The position numbers and the translations under genes were made by a program. A model generated the notes under the pieces. That model was not told the DNA's origin, did not search any database, and worked only from the letters and a program-made list of their open reading frames with translations. This document shows, piece by piece, positions 7,234 to 14,545 of a DNA stretch of 15,484 nucleotides; position 1 is the stretch's first letter, and every line of letters starts with the position of its first letter. Source of the DNA: Phycisphaerae bacterium (GTDB lineage Bacteria; Planctomycetota; Phycisphaerae; Sedimentisphaerales; Anaerobacaceae); assembly GCA_030630315.1 (NCBI GenBank), contig DAOVNI010000008.1, forward strand, positions 1 through 15,484. Reading direction: 5' to 3'.

Positions 7234-9036
7234 ATGACTTACTTAATTGCCATATTCGCGTATTTGTTTGTCCTGGCCGGCATCGGGATTTACAAATCCC
7301 GGCAGGTCAAGACCCAAGAGGATTTCACCGTCGCCGGAAGGACGCTTTCACCCTGGATTATGGTCTGCACGATGCTGGCGGTGTGGATAGGTACAGGATC
7401 AATTGTGGGTAATGCCGGCAAAACGTATGAAGTAGGTATGGCGGCCTTTTTCCTGCCTTTGGGAACTTTAGTCGGGATGATTCTGCTGTCCTTTATCGCC
7501 ACGCGGGCCCGGAATATTGAGGCGCTTTCGGTACCAGAGATTATCGGCAGACGATTTGGTAATACCGCCCGTTTGCTGGCAGTGATCGCCCTGGTAATCG
7601 CCTATATGGTGATTGTCAGCTATCAGTTTAACGCGGGCGGGATGGTACTGGAGGTCATCGCAGGGAAGAAAGAAAAAGTGGCTCTGGACGTCGGAGACAG
7701 CCTTACCAAAAATCAGGTTCGTAAGGGATATTTCCATTATGCGCCTCCACAAGACTGGATCGGAACCACAGAAATCAAATTTCATGTAAAAGAGAGAGGG
7801 GTGCATGAATGGTCCGAGACGCCGGAAACCTTTACCGTTAAAGTCGTTAAGTCAACCGAAATCATCTCCGAAAAAGCTCAAACCAGCCGGCTGCAGAACA
7901 CCAGCGCGATTAAAGAAAATACCTTTACGCGAGTTATAATAAAAGGATATGACAGCGGCTTTAAGAAAAGCGACGGAATATACCGGTTGGCCGAGATACC
8001 GAAACAGGGTGAACTTTATCTGCACGAACCGGTACTGACGGCCCACAGGGCAACGATTATCGCCGCCATTTTCATCATTGCTTATACGATGTTAGCGGGG
8101 CTGTTAAGCCTGGCGTTTGCAGATATTGTTACCGGGATAATTATTACAGTTACCCTGTTGATTGCCTTTCCCGTACTGCTGATTAAGACGGGAGGTTTTA
8201 GCGGTATAGAAACGGCGTTCGCCGCGATGGGAGACCGGCCGGACCATATGAAACTGCTCGGCGTCTTTAGTGCCGCCGATTATATTAATTTCCTGCTGCC
8301 CGTTTTTCTGCTGGTTCTGGGTGACGCCAACCAGTACCAGCGGATTTTCGCCAGCAAAAACGCCAGGGGCGCACGCACCGCCGTGATAGTTATGATTTTC
8401 CTGGCGCTGCTGGTCGAAGAATTGATAATTGCCGAAGCATGGTTCGCCGGCAGCCTGACGCCCGATCCGGAAAACGGTCGCTACATTCTGATTTACGCAG
8501 CCCGACATTTTATGCCCAAAGCACTGGGGATTATTTTTATGATAACAGTAGTGGGCATTATCATCTCCACGGCGGATTCATTCCTGCTCGTCCCCGCGAC
8601 TACCTTCATCAAGGATATTTACCAGACTTACATCAATCCCAAGTCCTCCGAAAAACGAATTGTCTTTATGAGCCGCTTAATGGTGCTGACTTTTGGAATC
8701 ATCGCCTGGCTGGTGTCGCGGGTGTTCTCGGAGTCTACGACGGTATTTGAAAAAGCGCTGTATGCCTTTACCGTTTACGGCTCGGCGATTACTCCCTGCC
8801 TCGTGGCGGCTCTGCTCTGGAAAAGGGCCACAAAGGCGGCCGCAATTTCTTCGATCCTGGCCGGGGCGGTGACCACACTTCTGTGGGAAGAAGTAATAAA
8901 GGTCCATTTGCCGGAAGAATTGGCAAAGCTGGATGCAGTACTGCCGGCGATAACCCTGTCGGTGATTTGTCTAATAGTGGTCAGTCTGTGTACCACGAAT
9001 AAGGAACAAACGGTTGAGGGACAACGTCATTCATAA
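7234..9036 (+). CDS. Sodium:solute symporter (SSS family) with an extracytoplasmic beta-rich insert
   Basis: The 600-residue protein follows CGAGGAAG at ATG 7234; an upstream in-frame start at 7159 would lie inside the peptidase gene. The LeuT-fold SSS signatures are present: the N-terminal helix, SPWIMVCTMLAVWIGTGSIVG, GDANQYQRIFASKNARGAR, and ISTADSFLLVPAT followed by DIYQTYI. It is a sodium-coupled importer in the inner membrane. The substrate is unknown; context suggests proline, hydroxyproline or short peptides. Residues about 145-269 (7666-8040) are not membrane-like and interrupt the usual fourth-to-fifth helix connection. They hold two beta-strand-rich patterns (QVRKGYFHYAPPQDWIGTTE and YRLAEIPKQGELYLHEPV) resembling cadherin-like or CSPG-type repeats. 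By SSS topology that loop faces outward. The aminopeptidase starts nine bases downstream. Confidence 0.88.
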   Translation: MTYLIAIFAYLFVLAGIGIYKSRQVKTQEDFTVAGRTLSPWIMVCTMLAVWIGTGSIVGNAGKTYEVGMAAFFLPLGTLVGMILLSFIATRARNIEALSVPEIIGRRFGNTARLLAVIALVIAYMVIVSYQFNAGGMVLEVIAGKKEKVALDVGDSLTKNQVRKGYFHYAPPQDWIGTTEIKFHVKERGVHEWSETPETFTVKVVKSTEIISEKAQTSRLQNTSAIKENTFTRVIIKGYDSGFKKSDGIYRLAEIPKQGELYLHEPVLTAHRATIIAAIFIIAYTMLAGLLSLAFADIVTGIIITVTLLIAFPVLLIKTGGFSGIETAFAAMGDRPDHMKLLGVFSAADYINFLLPVFLLVLGDANQYQRIFASKNARGARTAVIVMIFLALLVEELIIAEAWFAGSLTPDPENGRYILIYAARHFMPKALGIIFMITVVGIIISTADSFLLVPATTFIKDIYQTYINPKSSEKRIVFMSRLMVLTFGIIAWLVSRVFSESTTVFEKALYAFTVYGSAITPCLVAALLWKRATKAAAISSILAGAVTTLLWEEVIKVHLPEELAKLDAVLPAITLSVICLIVVSLCTTNKEQTVEGQRHS

Positions 9037-9045
9037 GGCAAAGAG

Positions 9046-10431
9046 ATGTTTGCGGAAAAGGTATATGTCGAAAGACGGAAACGCTTAAGGAACCAAGTGG
9101 GCTCCGGAATAATTTTGCTTTTGGGCAATGAAGAAAGCCCGATGAATTATCCGGACAATCAGTATTCCTTCAGGCAGGACAGTTCATTTCTATATTTCTT
9201 TGGGCTTGATTTTCCCTCTCTGGCTGCTGTCATCGACATCGACCAGGGCAAAGAGTGTGTCTTTGGCGATGATTTGACAGTTGACGATATTATCTGGACG
9301 GAACCGCAGCCGGCTTTGAGAGAAAAATGCCAAAAGGTCGGCGTTTATGAAACTGCTTCGCTTGACCAACTGCCGGTGATATTGAAAAAAGCTGTTGAGC
9401 AAGGCAGAAAAATCCATTTTCTCCCCCAGTACAGACCGGAAAATGCTTTGAAAATCCATCAGTTGTTGGGAGTGCCTCCCTCGGAAATCCAGAATCAAGT
9501 TTCAGAGCTATTGATAAGAGCAGTCGTTGCCCAAAGGTCAATAAAGACAAAAGATGAGATTGCCGAAATTGAAGCCGCCCTCGACATTTCCTACGAAATG
9601 CAGACACTGTCGATGAAAATGTCAAAACCCGGCGTCTATGAAAGAGAGGTCGCCGGTGCAATGGAGGGGATTGCTTTGTCCCGGGGAGGCCGTCTTTCGT
9701 TTCCCATCATTTTCTCCGTTCATGGAGAAACGCTTCATAATCACTATTACGGAAACATAATGAAAGAAGGGGATATCGCTGTCAACGATTCGGGGGCAGA
9801 GTCCACTCTCCACTATGCCAGTGACGTCACCAGGACCATCCCGGTAAGTGGAAAATTTTCACAGAGACAAAAGGAAATCTATACTATTGTCCTGAATGCA
9901 CAGGAAAAAGCGATTGAGAAGGTTATGCCGGGTGTTGAATTCAGGGAGGTCCATCGTCTTGCCTGTAAGATTCTTGCATCGGGTTTGAAGGAGCTGGGGT
10001 TGATGAAAGGCAATATTGAAGACGCTGTTCACGCAGGAGCCCATACATTGTTTTTTCAATGCGGATTAGGTCATATGATGGGGCTTGATGTCCACGATAT
10101 GGAAGGTCTGGGGGAAGATTATGTCGGTTATACAGATACAATCAAAAGGAATCCGGAGTTTGGCTGGCGCTCCTTGAGGCTTGGCAAGGCGCTTGAACCG
10201 GGTTTTGTGATAACAGTGGAGCCGGGGCTCTATTTTATTCCTGAGTTAATCGACCGATGGAAAGCCGAGCAAAAGTGCTCTGATTATGTCGATTTTAATA
10301 AGGTCGAAAAATACAGGGATTTTGGCGGCGTCCGAGTAGAGGATGATATTTTGGTCGTGGAAAACGGCTGTCGGGTCCTGGGCAAAAAAATACCAAAAAC
10401 TATAGACGAGGTTGAAGCAATGTCATCTTAA
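9046..10431 (+). CDS. pepP: Xaa-Pro aminopeptidase (M24B, PepP-like)
   Basis: At 461 residues this matches PepP-type aminopeptidases. The N-terminal AMP_N-like domain includes SFRQDSSFLYFFGLDFPSLA (about 42-61). The C-terminal pita-bread domain keeps all five metal ligands: Asp248 (NDSGAE), Asp260 (YASDVTRT), His343 (GLGHMMGLDVHD), Glu392 (TVEPGLYF) and Glu432 (GGVRVEDD). The enzyme is cytoplasmic, since no signal peptide is visible, uses two Mn/Co-type ions, and removes N-terminal residues preceding proline. It would free proline or hydroxyproline from imported peptides. Prolidase (X-Pro dipeptidase) shares the fold, but the AMP_N style and length favour the aminopeptidase. It is third in the run after the M2 peptidase and symporter. 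A gap of about 257 bases follows before the epimerase. Confidence 0.92.
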   Translation: MFAEKVYVERRKRLRNQVGSGIILLLGNEESPMNYPDNQYSFRQDSSFLYFFGLDFPSLAAVIDIDQGKECVFGDDLTVDDIIWTEPQPALREKCQKVGVYETASLDQLPVILKKAVEQGRKIHFLPQYRPENALKIHQLLGVPPSEIQNQVSELLIRAVVAQRSIKTKDEIAEIEAALDISYEMQTLSMKMSKPGVYEREVAGAMEGIALSRGGRLSFPIIFSVHGETLHNHYYGNIMKEGDIAVNDSGAESTLHYASDVTRTIPVSGKFSQRQKEIYTIVLNAQEKAIEKVMPGVEFREVHRLACKILASGLKELGLMKGNIEDAVHAGAHTLFFQCGLGHMMGLDVHDMEGLGEDYVGYTDTIKRNPEFGWRSLRLGKALEPGFVITVEPGLYFIPELIDRWKAEQKCSDYVDFNKVEKYRDFGGVRVEDDILVVENGCRVLGKKIPKTIDEVEAMSS

Positions 10432-10688
10432 TTGATAAATATTATCCCCGGTCGAAAGAGCTTTATCTATGGGAGGCTTTATAAAGACAACTCTCCTCGG
10501 TCTCAGCTAAAATCCAGGTACACCAAAGCGACCCGGCGAGGCGGTCATTGCGAGGTCTTCTAAAAATTGTTGCTTTTTCTTAGAATTTGGATAAATATGC
10601 TGCTATGAAGGATTCTTGTCGAAAAAAAAATTCATCGCAAAAACGCTCCAGAGTGTCGGAAGGCTTACCAGAACCGCTGCCAAAGACA
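10432..10688. other. Intergenic gap between aminopeptidase and epimerase
   Basis: No gene is supported here. The segment holds GTCATTGCGAGG (10544-10555), a fragment reminiscent of dispersed palindromic repeats seen in many bacterial genomes, within a GC-richer patch. No convincing terminator or promoter is visible, so whether the epimerase is co-transcribed with the upstream genes is open. The epimerase frame is open through the last 100 bases, but that part does not look like family sequence. Confidence 0.4.
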
Positions 10689-11615
10689 ATGGAGATTATC
10701 GATTCTCATACCTGCGGAGAACCGACCCGTATTGTCATCTCAGGTTGGCCGCTGCCTCCCGGTGACTCAATGCTCGAACGCAGGGAATATCTCCGCGCCA
10801 ACAATGACCGATTGCGGCAGGCTGTCGTATGCGAACCACGAGGCCATAATGCGATAGTAGGAGGGCTGCTGACCCCGCCGGTCTGCGATGATTCCGTCGC
10901 CGGGATAATTTTTTTCAATGATGTCGGCTACCTGAGCATGTGTGGACATGGACTTATCGGCCTGGTGGAAACTCTCAAATTTATGGGAAAAGCTCGTGGC
11001 GATAATGTCAGAATCGATACACCTGCCGGCACCGTCTCGGCTAAAATAGAACAGGACCGAAGAGTCACTCTCGCCAACGTGCCCGCCTACTTGTACAAAG
11101 AAGACATTGTGATTAACGTACCCCAATTGGGTGAAATTCAAGGAGACGTCGCTTACGGGGGCAATTGGTTCTTTCTGGTGAATTCGTCAGTGGGAGAGCT
11201 CAGTCTGTCCAACCTGGACAATCTTTTGATGAGTGCAAAAGCGATACGTCAGGCGATTGCTGATTCCGGAATGACCGGACCAAACGGCGAAATCATCGAC
11301 CATATAGAATTCTACGCCGAACCTACAGTGCCGGATGCGAATTCCAGGAATTTCGTTTTATGTCCGGGTAACGCCTACGACCGCTCCCCATGCGGTACGG
11401 GAACAAGTGCGAAGATGGCATGCCTGTATGCCAAAGGCAGGCTCAAACCGGGGCAAAAGTGGGTTCAGGAAAGCATCACCGGCTCTGTTTTTGAAGGTTG
11501 GGTTGAAGAACAAGGCGACTGCCTTATCCCTTTCATTCGTGCCGGCGCCAATGTTGTTTCCCGAGCTACATTGTATTTTGACCCGAAGGATATTTTTTGC
11601 TGGGGCATCGAGTGA
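10689..11615 (+). CDS. 4-hydroxyproline epimerase (proline racemase family)
   Basis: From ATG 10689 the protein has 308 residues, the usual length for 4-hydroxyproline 2-epimerases, and begins MEIIDSHTCGEPTRIV as the family does. The two catalytic cysteines are both present: Cys85 in SMCGHG and Cys235 in SPCGTGTSAKMA. The Cys/Cys pair indicates racemase or epimerase activity; trans-3-hydroxyproline dehydratases have Ser or Thr at these places. The reaction interconverts trans-4-hydroxy-L-proline and cis-4-hydroxy-D-proline without cofactor. The downstream dehydrogenase subunits overlap it, which favours hydroxyproline over proline as substrate. The frame is open upstream to starts at 10605 (ATG) or 10587 (TTG), which would add 28 or 34 Lys/Ser-rich residues unlike the family. 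No start has a good ribosome site, so the choice rests on homology. Confidence 0.88.
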   Translation: MEIIDSHTCGEPTRIVISGWPLPPGDSMLERREYLRANNDRLRQAVVCEPRGHNAIVGGLLTPPVCDDSVAGIIFFNDVGYLSMCGHGLIGLVETLKFMGKARGDNVRIDTPAGTVSAKIEQDRRVTLANVPAYLYKEDIVINVPQLGEIQGDVAYGGNWFFLVNSSVGELSLSNLDNLLMSAKAIRQAIADSGMTGPNGEIIDHIEFYAEPTVPDANSRNFVLCPGNAYDRSPCGTGTSAKMACLYAKGRLKPGQKWVQESITGSVFEGWVEEQGDCLIPFIRAGANVVSRATLYFDPKDIFCWGIE

Positions 11616-12784
11616 CCGAAAATTACGATGTGGTTATAGTAGGTGGAGGTATTGTTGGTGCCGCCTGCGCCGCAGAGCTCAGCGGCGCCCGTTTGCGCAT
11701 ACTGGTCATAGACGCAGGCAGGGTTGGCTGTGGAACCACCGGCGCCAGTATGGGGCATATCGTTGTAATGGATGACAGCGAAGCGCTGCTGAATCTGACT
11801 GCGTTTTCCCGCGAATTGTGGCTTCGATTGGCAAAGGATTCTGCCTCGGCGTGCGAGTATCTTCCCTGCGGGACACTGTGGGTCGCCGCCGACGCAGAAG
11901 AAATGGATGTCGTTTACCAGAAAGCGAAAAACTACGAAGAACACGATATCGCCGTAGAAGTTCTGGACCACAAAAGCCTTTATCAATATGAGCCGAATCT
12001 GGCACAGGGTCTGGCAGGGGGACTCAGGGTTGTTGGTGATTGTGTCATTTACCCGCCCAATTGCGCTGCGCTGCTTTTACAAGGGATAGAGGTGCGAGAG
12101 AATTGTAACGTCTGTCAGATTTCAGACAACCTGGTGAGCCTGGAAAATGGTTCAGAAATACGTGCCGAATTTATTGTCAATGCTGCCGGTGCAGCCGCAC
12201 CAAAACTGACTGCTGAACTGCCTGTTGAGCCGCGCAAGGGTCATCTGGTCATCACAGCTCGATATCCCGGTTTTTGCCAACACCAGATTGTCGAGCTGGG
12301 CTACCTCAAAAGCGTTCAGAAGATGGAAAAAGAATCGGTGGCATTCAATATCCAGCCCCGCCCCTCCGGACAATACCTTATCGGCTCATCACGCGAGTTT
12401 GCCGGATGGGATGACAGCATCAATCGAAACCTGGTGAACCGTATGCTCACCCGGGCCTGTGATTATATGCCGGCTCTTAAAGAAATGTTTGCTATTCGTA
12501 CCTGGTTTGGTTACCGGCCTGCCCCCATGCTTTCTTGCCCGCCGCCCCGACTCGCGTCGGGAGACGCGGGGGCAGGCGAAAGCAAGAACGGGGGCGACAA
12601 ACTTCCCATAATAGGCAATTGGCCTAAAGTAAAAGGGCTTTACATTGCTGCCGGTCATGAAGGCCTTGGGATTACCACTTCACTGGGAACCGCGCGCCTG
12701 CTGGCGGCAGAAATTCTGGGACAGCCGCCTCCTATTGACCCTGCCCCCTATCGCCCCTCACGCTTATTTAGAGAGAACAAATGA
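11612..12784 (+). CDS. FAD-dependent D-hydroxyproline dehydrogenase catalytic subunit (HcnC/DAO-like)
   Basis: The 390-residue protein starts at GTG 11612, overlapping the epimerase stop by four bases (GTGA), with GGGG as a plausible ribosome site. DVVIVGGGIVGAACAAEL (6-23) is the FAD-binding Rossmann motif. RKGHLVIT and the C-terminal YIAAGHEGLGITTSLGTA are typical of the D-amino-acid oxidase/glycine oxidase/HcnC group. In Pseudomonas a heteromeric enzyme of this kind oxidises cis-4-hydroxy-D-proline to pyrroline-4-hydroxy-2-carboxylate, with a ferredoxin-like and a second flavoprotein subunit; both follow here. Residues about 304-328 (12521-12595) are an extra segment encoded by a long palindrome. 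It sits just before the conserved KLPIIG strand, where relatives have only a short link. The frame remains intact. Glycine-oxidising HcnC (cyanide synthase) is the alternative, disfavoured by the epimerase upstream. Confidence 0.87.
   Translation: MTENYDVVIVGGGIVGAACAAELSGARLRILVIDAGRVGCGTTGASMGHIVVMDDSEALLNLTAFSRELWLRLAKDSASACEYLPCGTLWVAADAEEMDVVYQKAKNYEEHDIAVEVLDHKSLYQYEPNLAQGLAGGLRVVGDCVIYPPNCAALLLQGIEVRENCNVCQISDNLVSLENGSEIRAEFIVNAAGAAAPKLTAELPVEPRKGHLVITARYPGFCQHQIVELGYLKSVQKMEKESVAFNIQPRPSGQYLIGSSREFAGWDDSINRNLVNRMLTRACDYMPALKEMFAIRTWFGYRPAPMLSCPPPRLASGDAGAGESKNGGDKLPIIGNWPKVKGLYIAAGHEGLGITTSLGTARLLAAEILGQPPPIDPAPYRPSRLFRENK
12521..12595. repeat. GC-rich palindromic insert within the D-Hyp dehydrogenase gene
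   Basis: The arms pair as GCCCCC (12521-12526) with GGGGGC (12590-12595), TGCTTTC (12528-12534) with GAAAGCA (12578-12584), and GCCCGCC with GGCAGGC (6 of 7). A core CGCGTC-GGGA-GACGCG (12553-12568) sits at the tip. The 75-bp segment is in frame and encodes a Pro/Gly/Ala-rich stretch absent from typical relatives. Confidence 0.75.
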
Positions 12785-13026
12785 TGAAAAAAATTACCGT
12801 GAAGGTAAACGATAAGTCTGTCGTGGTACCGGAAGGTGTAACGGTTGCCGCGGCGGTGTATATGGCAGGGGAAACGGCATTTAGAAAATCGGTAAGCGGC
12901 CAATTGCGCTCACCCGTTTGCGGTATGGGAATCTGCTATGAGTGTCGGGTGCAAATTGACAATCAGCCGCACCAGCTCGCCTGTCGCCAGTTGTGCCGTG
13001 AGGGAATGGAGATACGAACGTTATGA
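12781..13026 (+). CDS. Small 2Fe-2S ferredoxin-like subunit (HcnA-like)
   Basis: The 81-residue protein begins in an ATGA overlap with the previous stop (a second ATG at 12784 is equally possible). It has the plant-type ferredoxin pattern C47-x4-C52-x2-C55-x12-C68 in PVCGMGICYECRVQIDNQ, which binds one 2Fe-2S cluster. This size and position match the gamma-type subunit of heteromeric D-hydroxyproline dehydrogenases and HcnA of cyanide synthase. It would relay electrons between the two flavoproteins. Its stop overlaps the next start (ATGA again), which indicates tight translational coupling of the three subunits. Confidence 0.9.
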   Translation: MMKKITVKVNDKSVVVPEGVTVAAAVYMAGETAFRKSVSGQLRSPVCGMGICYECRVQIDNQPHQLACRQLCREGMEIRTL

Positions 13027-14453
13027 CTCGAATTGTTGTTGTTGGAGCAGGCCCTGCGGGTATTGCCGCTGCTTGTAGAGCTGCCGAGTCCGGAGCAATG
13101 GTTACTTTGCTTGACGGAGAGCCTTACCCCGGAGGAGGAATTTGGCGTCATAGCATAGACTATTCGGTGCCTCGCCCCGTTAGAAATTCCAAAGAGGCTA
13201 AGAATATGCGAGAGAAAACAAAGATTTCTAACGGGGCGAGAAAGGCTAAACGCTGGTTCAATCGTTTGGATAAGGTCGGTGTTTCTCTACGAACCAGCGA
13301 AACGGTGGTCGACATCACGGGCCGCTCAGTACAGGTGCAGAGGGAACAAGGTGAGCTGGATAGTATTGCTTTTGATAAACTGATACTGGCCACCGGTGCC
13401 CATGAACTTTTCCTTCCCTTTCCCGGCTGGACCCTGCCCAATGTGATGGGGGTCGGAGGGGCACAAGCATTGTTAAAGGCAGGGATGCCTGTGAACCCCG
13501 CCTCTCCGAGGGGCGGGGTGAAACGTCTCAGAGTCGTGGTTGGCGGTTCCGGCCCGCTGCTTTTCGCTGTAGCGGCATCGCTGGCTAAAGCAGGTGCGAA
13601 AATTGTTTGTGTTGCCGAACAGACTTCCGGTATGCAGCTGGCAAAATTTGCTCTGGGGATCTTAAGATATCAGCCGGCCAAAATGGTCCAGGGCATGGGG
13701 TACATGCTGCAGTACTTCCCCGCACCCTATTGGCCCAATACCTGGGTCAAGGAAGCTCGGGGAGATTCGCAAGTAAGAGAGGTTGTCTTGACCAACGGGA
13801 AACGCCAGTGGATAGAACCGGCTGACTTAGTGGCATGTGCTTATGGGCTCGTTCCCAGCGTGGAATTGGCTGCTCTGGCCGGCTGCAAGCAGGAAAACGG
13901 CCGGCTTGTCGTTGACAATCTTCAGAGAACCTCAATAGAAGGATTCTTTGCTGCCGGAGAGATAACAGGGATTGGAGGCACAGACCTTGCGATAACAGAA
14001 GGTGAAATTGCAGGTCTGGCCGCAGCCGGAAAGGCTAAAGAAACCGCGGATTACACGGATTACACGGAAAAAGAAAAAAAACAAAAACTAAAATCAGTGA
14101 AATCCGTGGTTAATAAACTCATCGCCAGACGTGAAAGACAACAAAAATTCGCCCGATTGCTGAATCAGTCGTTCGCCTTGAAACCTCATCTAAAGCAATT
14201 GCCTGCTGATGATACGATTGTTTGCCGCTGCGAAGATGTTACCTTCGGTGAGCTGAAGAACCAGGCAGACCAGCGTTCTGCAAAGCTTTACACCCGCTGC
14301 GGTATGGGACCCTGTCAGGGACGTGTCTGCTCAAGTGCCCTTCAGTATCTTCTGGACTGGGAACCCAACAAAGTACGCCCGCCTCTGTTCCCAACAAAAA
14401 TCGGCGCTTTCATATCAAATACAGAGAGCTTAAAACGTAAAGCGAAAAAGTAA
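13023..14453 (+). CDS. FAD/NAD(P)-type flavoprotein subunit with C-terminal BFD-like 2Fe-2S domain (HcnB-like)
   Basis: This 476-residue protein starts in an ATGA overlap. RIVVVGAGPAGIAAA (3-17) binds FAD, and LRVVVGGSGPLLFAVAASL (169-187) is a second dinucleotide site. FFAAGEITGIGGTDLAITEG (308-327) is the family C-terminal FAD motif. The last domain has IVCRCED (C401, C403) and TRCGMGPCQG (C426, C431), the BFD-like 2Fe-2S pattern. It corresponds to HcnB and the alpha-type subunit of D-hydroxyproline dehydrogenase, passing electrons to the respiratory chain or another carrier. Three palindromic DNA segments sit in frame at residues about 50-73, 158-166 and 340-363, each adding residues that relatives lack. 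All cofactor motifs remain. The gene therefore looks intact, although a slow decline cannot be excluded. Confidence 0.88.
   Translation: MTRIVVVGAGPAGIAAACRAAESGAMVTLLDGEPYPGGGIWRHSIDYSVPRPVRNSKEAKNMREKTKISNGARKAKRWFNRLDKVGVSLRTSETVVDITGRSVQVQREQGELDSIAFDKLILATGAHELFLPFPGWTLPNVMGVGGAQALLKAGMPVNPASPRGGVKRLRVVVGGSGPLLFAVAASLAKAGAKIVCVAEQTSGMQLAKFALGILRYQPAKMVQGMGYMLQYFPAPYWPNTWVKEARGDSQVREVVLTNGKRQWIEPADLVACAYGLVPSVELAALAGCKQENGRLVVDNLQRTSIEGFFAAGEITGIGGTDLAITEGEIAGLAAAGKAKETADYTDYTEKEKKQKLKSVKSVVNKLIARRERQQKFARLLNQSFALKPHLKQLPADDTIVCRCEDVTFGELKNQADQRSAKLYTRCGMGPCQGRVCSSALQYLLDWEPNKVRPPLFPTKIGAFISNTESLKRKAKK
13171..13240. repeat. 70-bp palindromic element with perfect 17-bp arms, in frame inside the HcnB-like gene
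   Basis: The arm CTCGCCCCGTTAGAAAT (13171-13187) is the exact reverse complement of 13224-13240. The 36-base centre is AG-rich. The element lies between the conserved GGGIWRHS and KAKRWFNRLDKVGV segments and encodes about 24 extra Lys/Asn/Arg-rich residues. A perfect 17-bp match within coding sequence is unlikely by chance. Confidence 0.88.
13495..13519. repeat. 25-bp GC hairpin, in frame inside the HcnB-like gene
   Basis: ACCCCGCC (13495-13502) pairs perfectly with GGCGGGGT (13512-13519). The central bases extend the stem with a wobble pair. It encodes the stretch NPASPRGGV between ALLKAG and the RLRVVVGGSGP strand, where relatives have a short turn. Confidence 0.65.
14042..14111. repeat. 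70-bp inverted-repeat element of the GGATTACACGGATT type, in frame inside the HcnB-like gene
   Basis: The left arm 14042-14061 and right arm 14092-14111 are inverted repeats matching at 17 of 20 positions. The left arm holds a tandem nonamer (GGATTACAC twice) and the centre is A-rich. Text of this kind recurs as dispersed copies in many environmental genomes. It encodes residues 340-363, including ADYTDYTEKEKK, a linker before the BFD-like domain. Confidence 0.8.
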
Positions 14454-14513
14454 AAACTATTGAATTCCTCAAGAAAGTTTTTAGTTTTAAGTTTTAAGCT
14501 TTTAGCTTCCATA

Positions 14514-14541
14514 TTTTAAATCTGAAATTTTAAATCTGAAA
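14514..14541. repeat. Tandem 14-mer, two copies
   Basis: The unit TTTTAAATCTGAAA occurs twice head to tail in the 92-base AT-rich gap between the convergent HcnB-like and S9 peptidase genes. A GTTTTAA heptamer is also doubled just before it (around 14484-14497). No GC-rich terminator stem is visible in the gap. Confidence 0.7.
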
Positions 14542-14545
14542 TTTC

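Noticed and set aside
14042..14111. CRISPR array
   Set aside because: There are only two inverted arms and a doubled nonamer; no regularly spaced direct repeats with unique spacers exist anywhere in the window.
11612..14453. Hydrogen cyanide synthase (HcnABC)
   Set aside because: The subunit layout is similar, but gene order and the overlapping hydroxyproline epimerase upstream favour the D-hydroxyproline dehydrogenase relatives.
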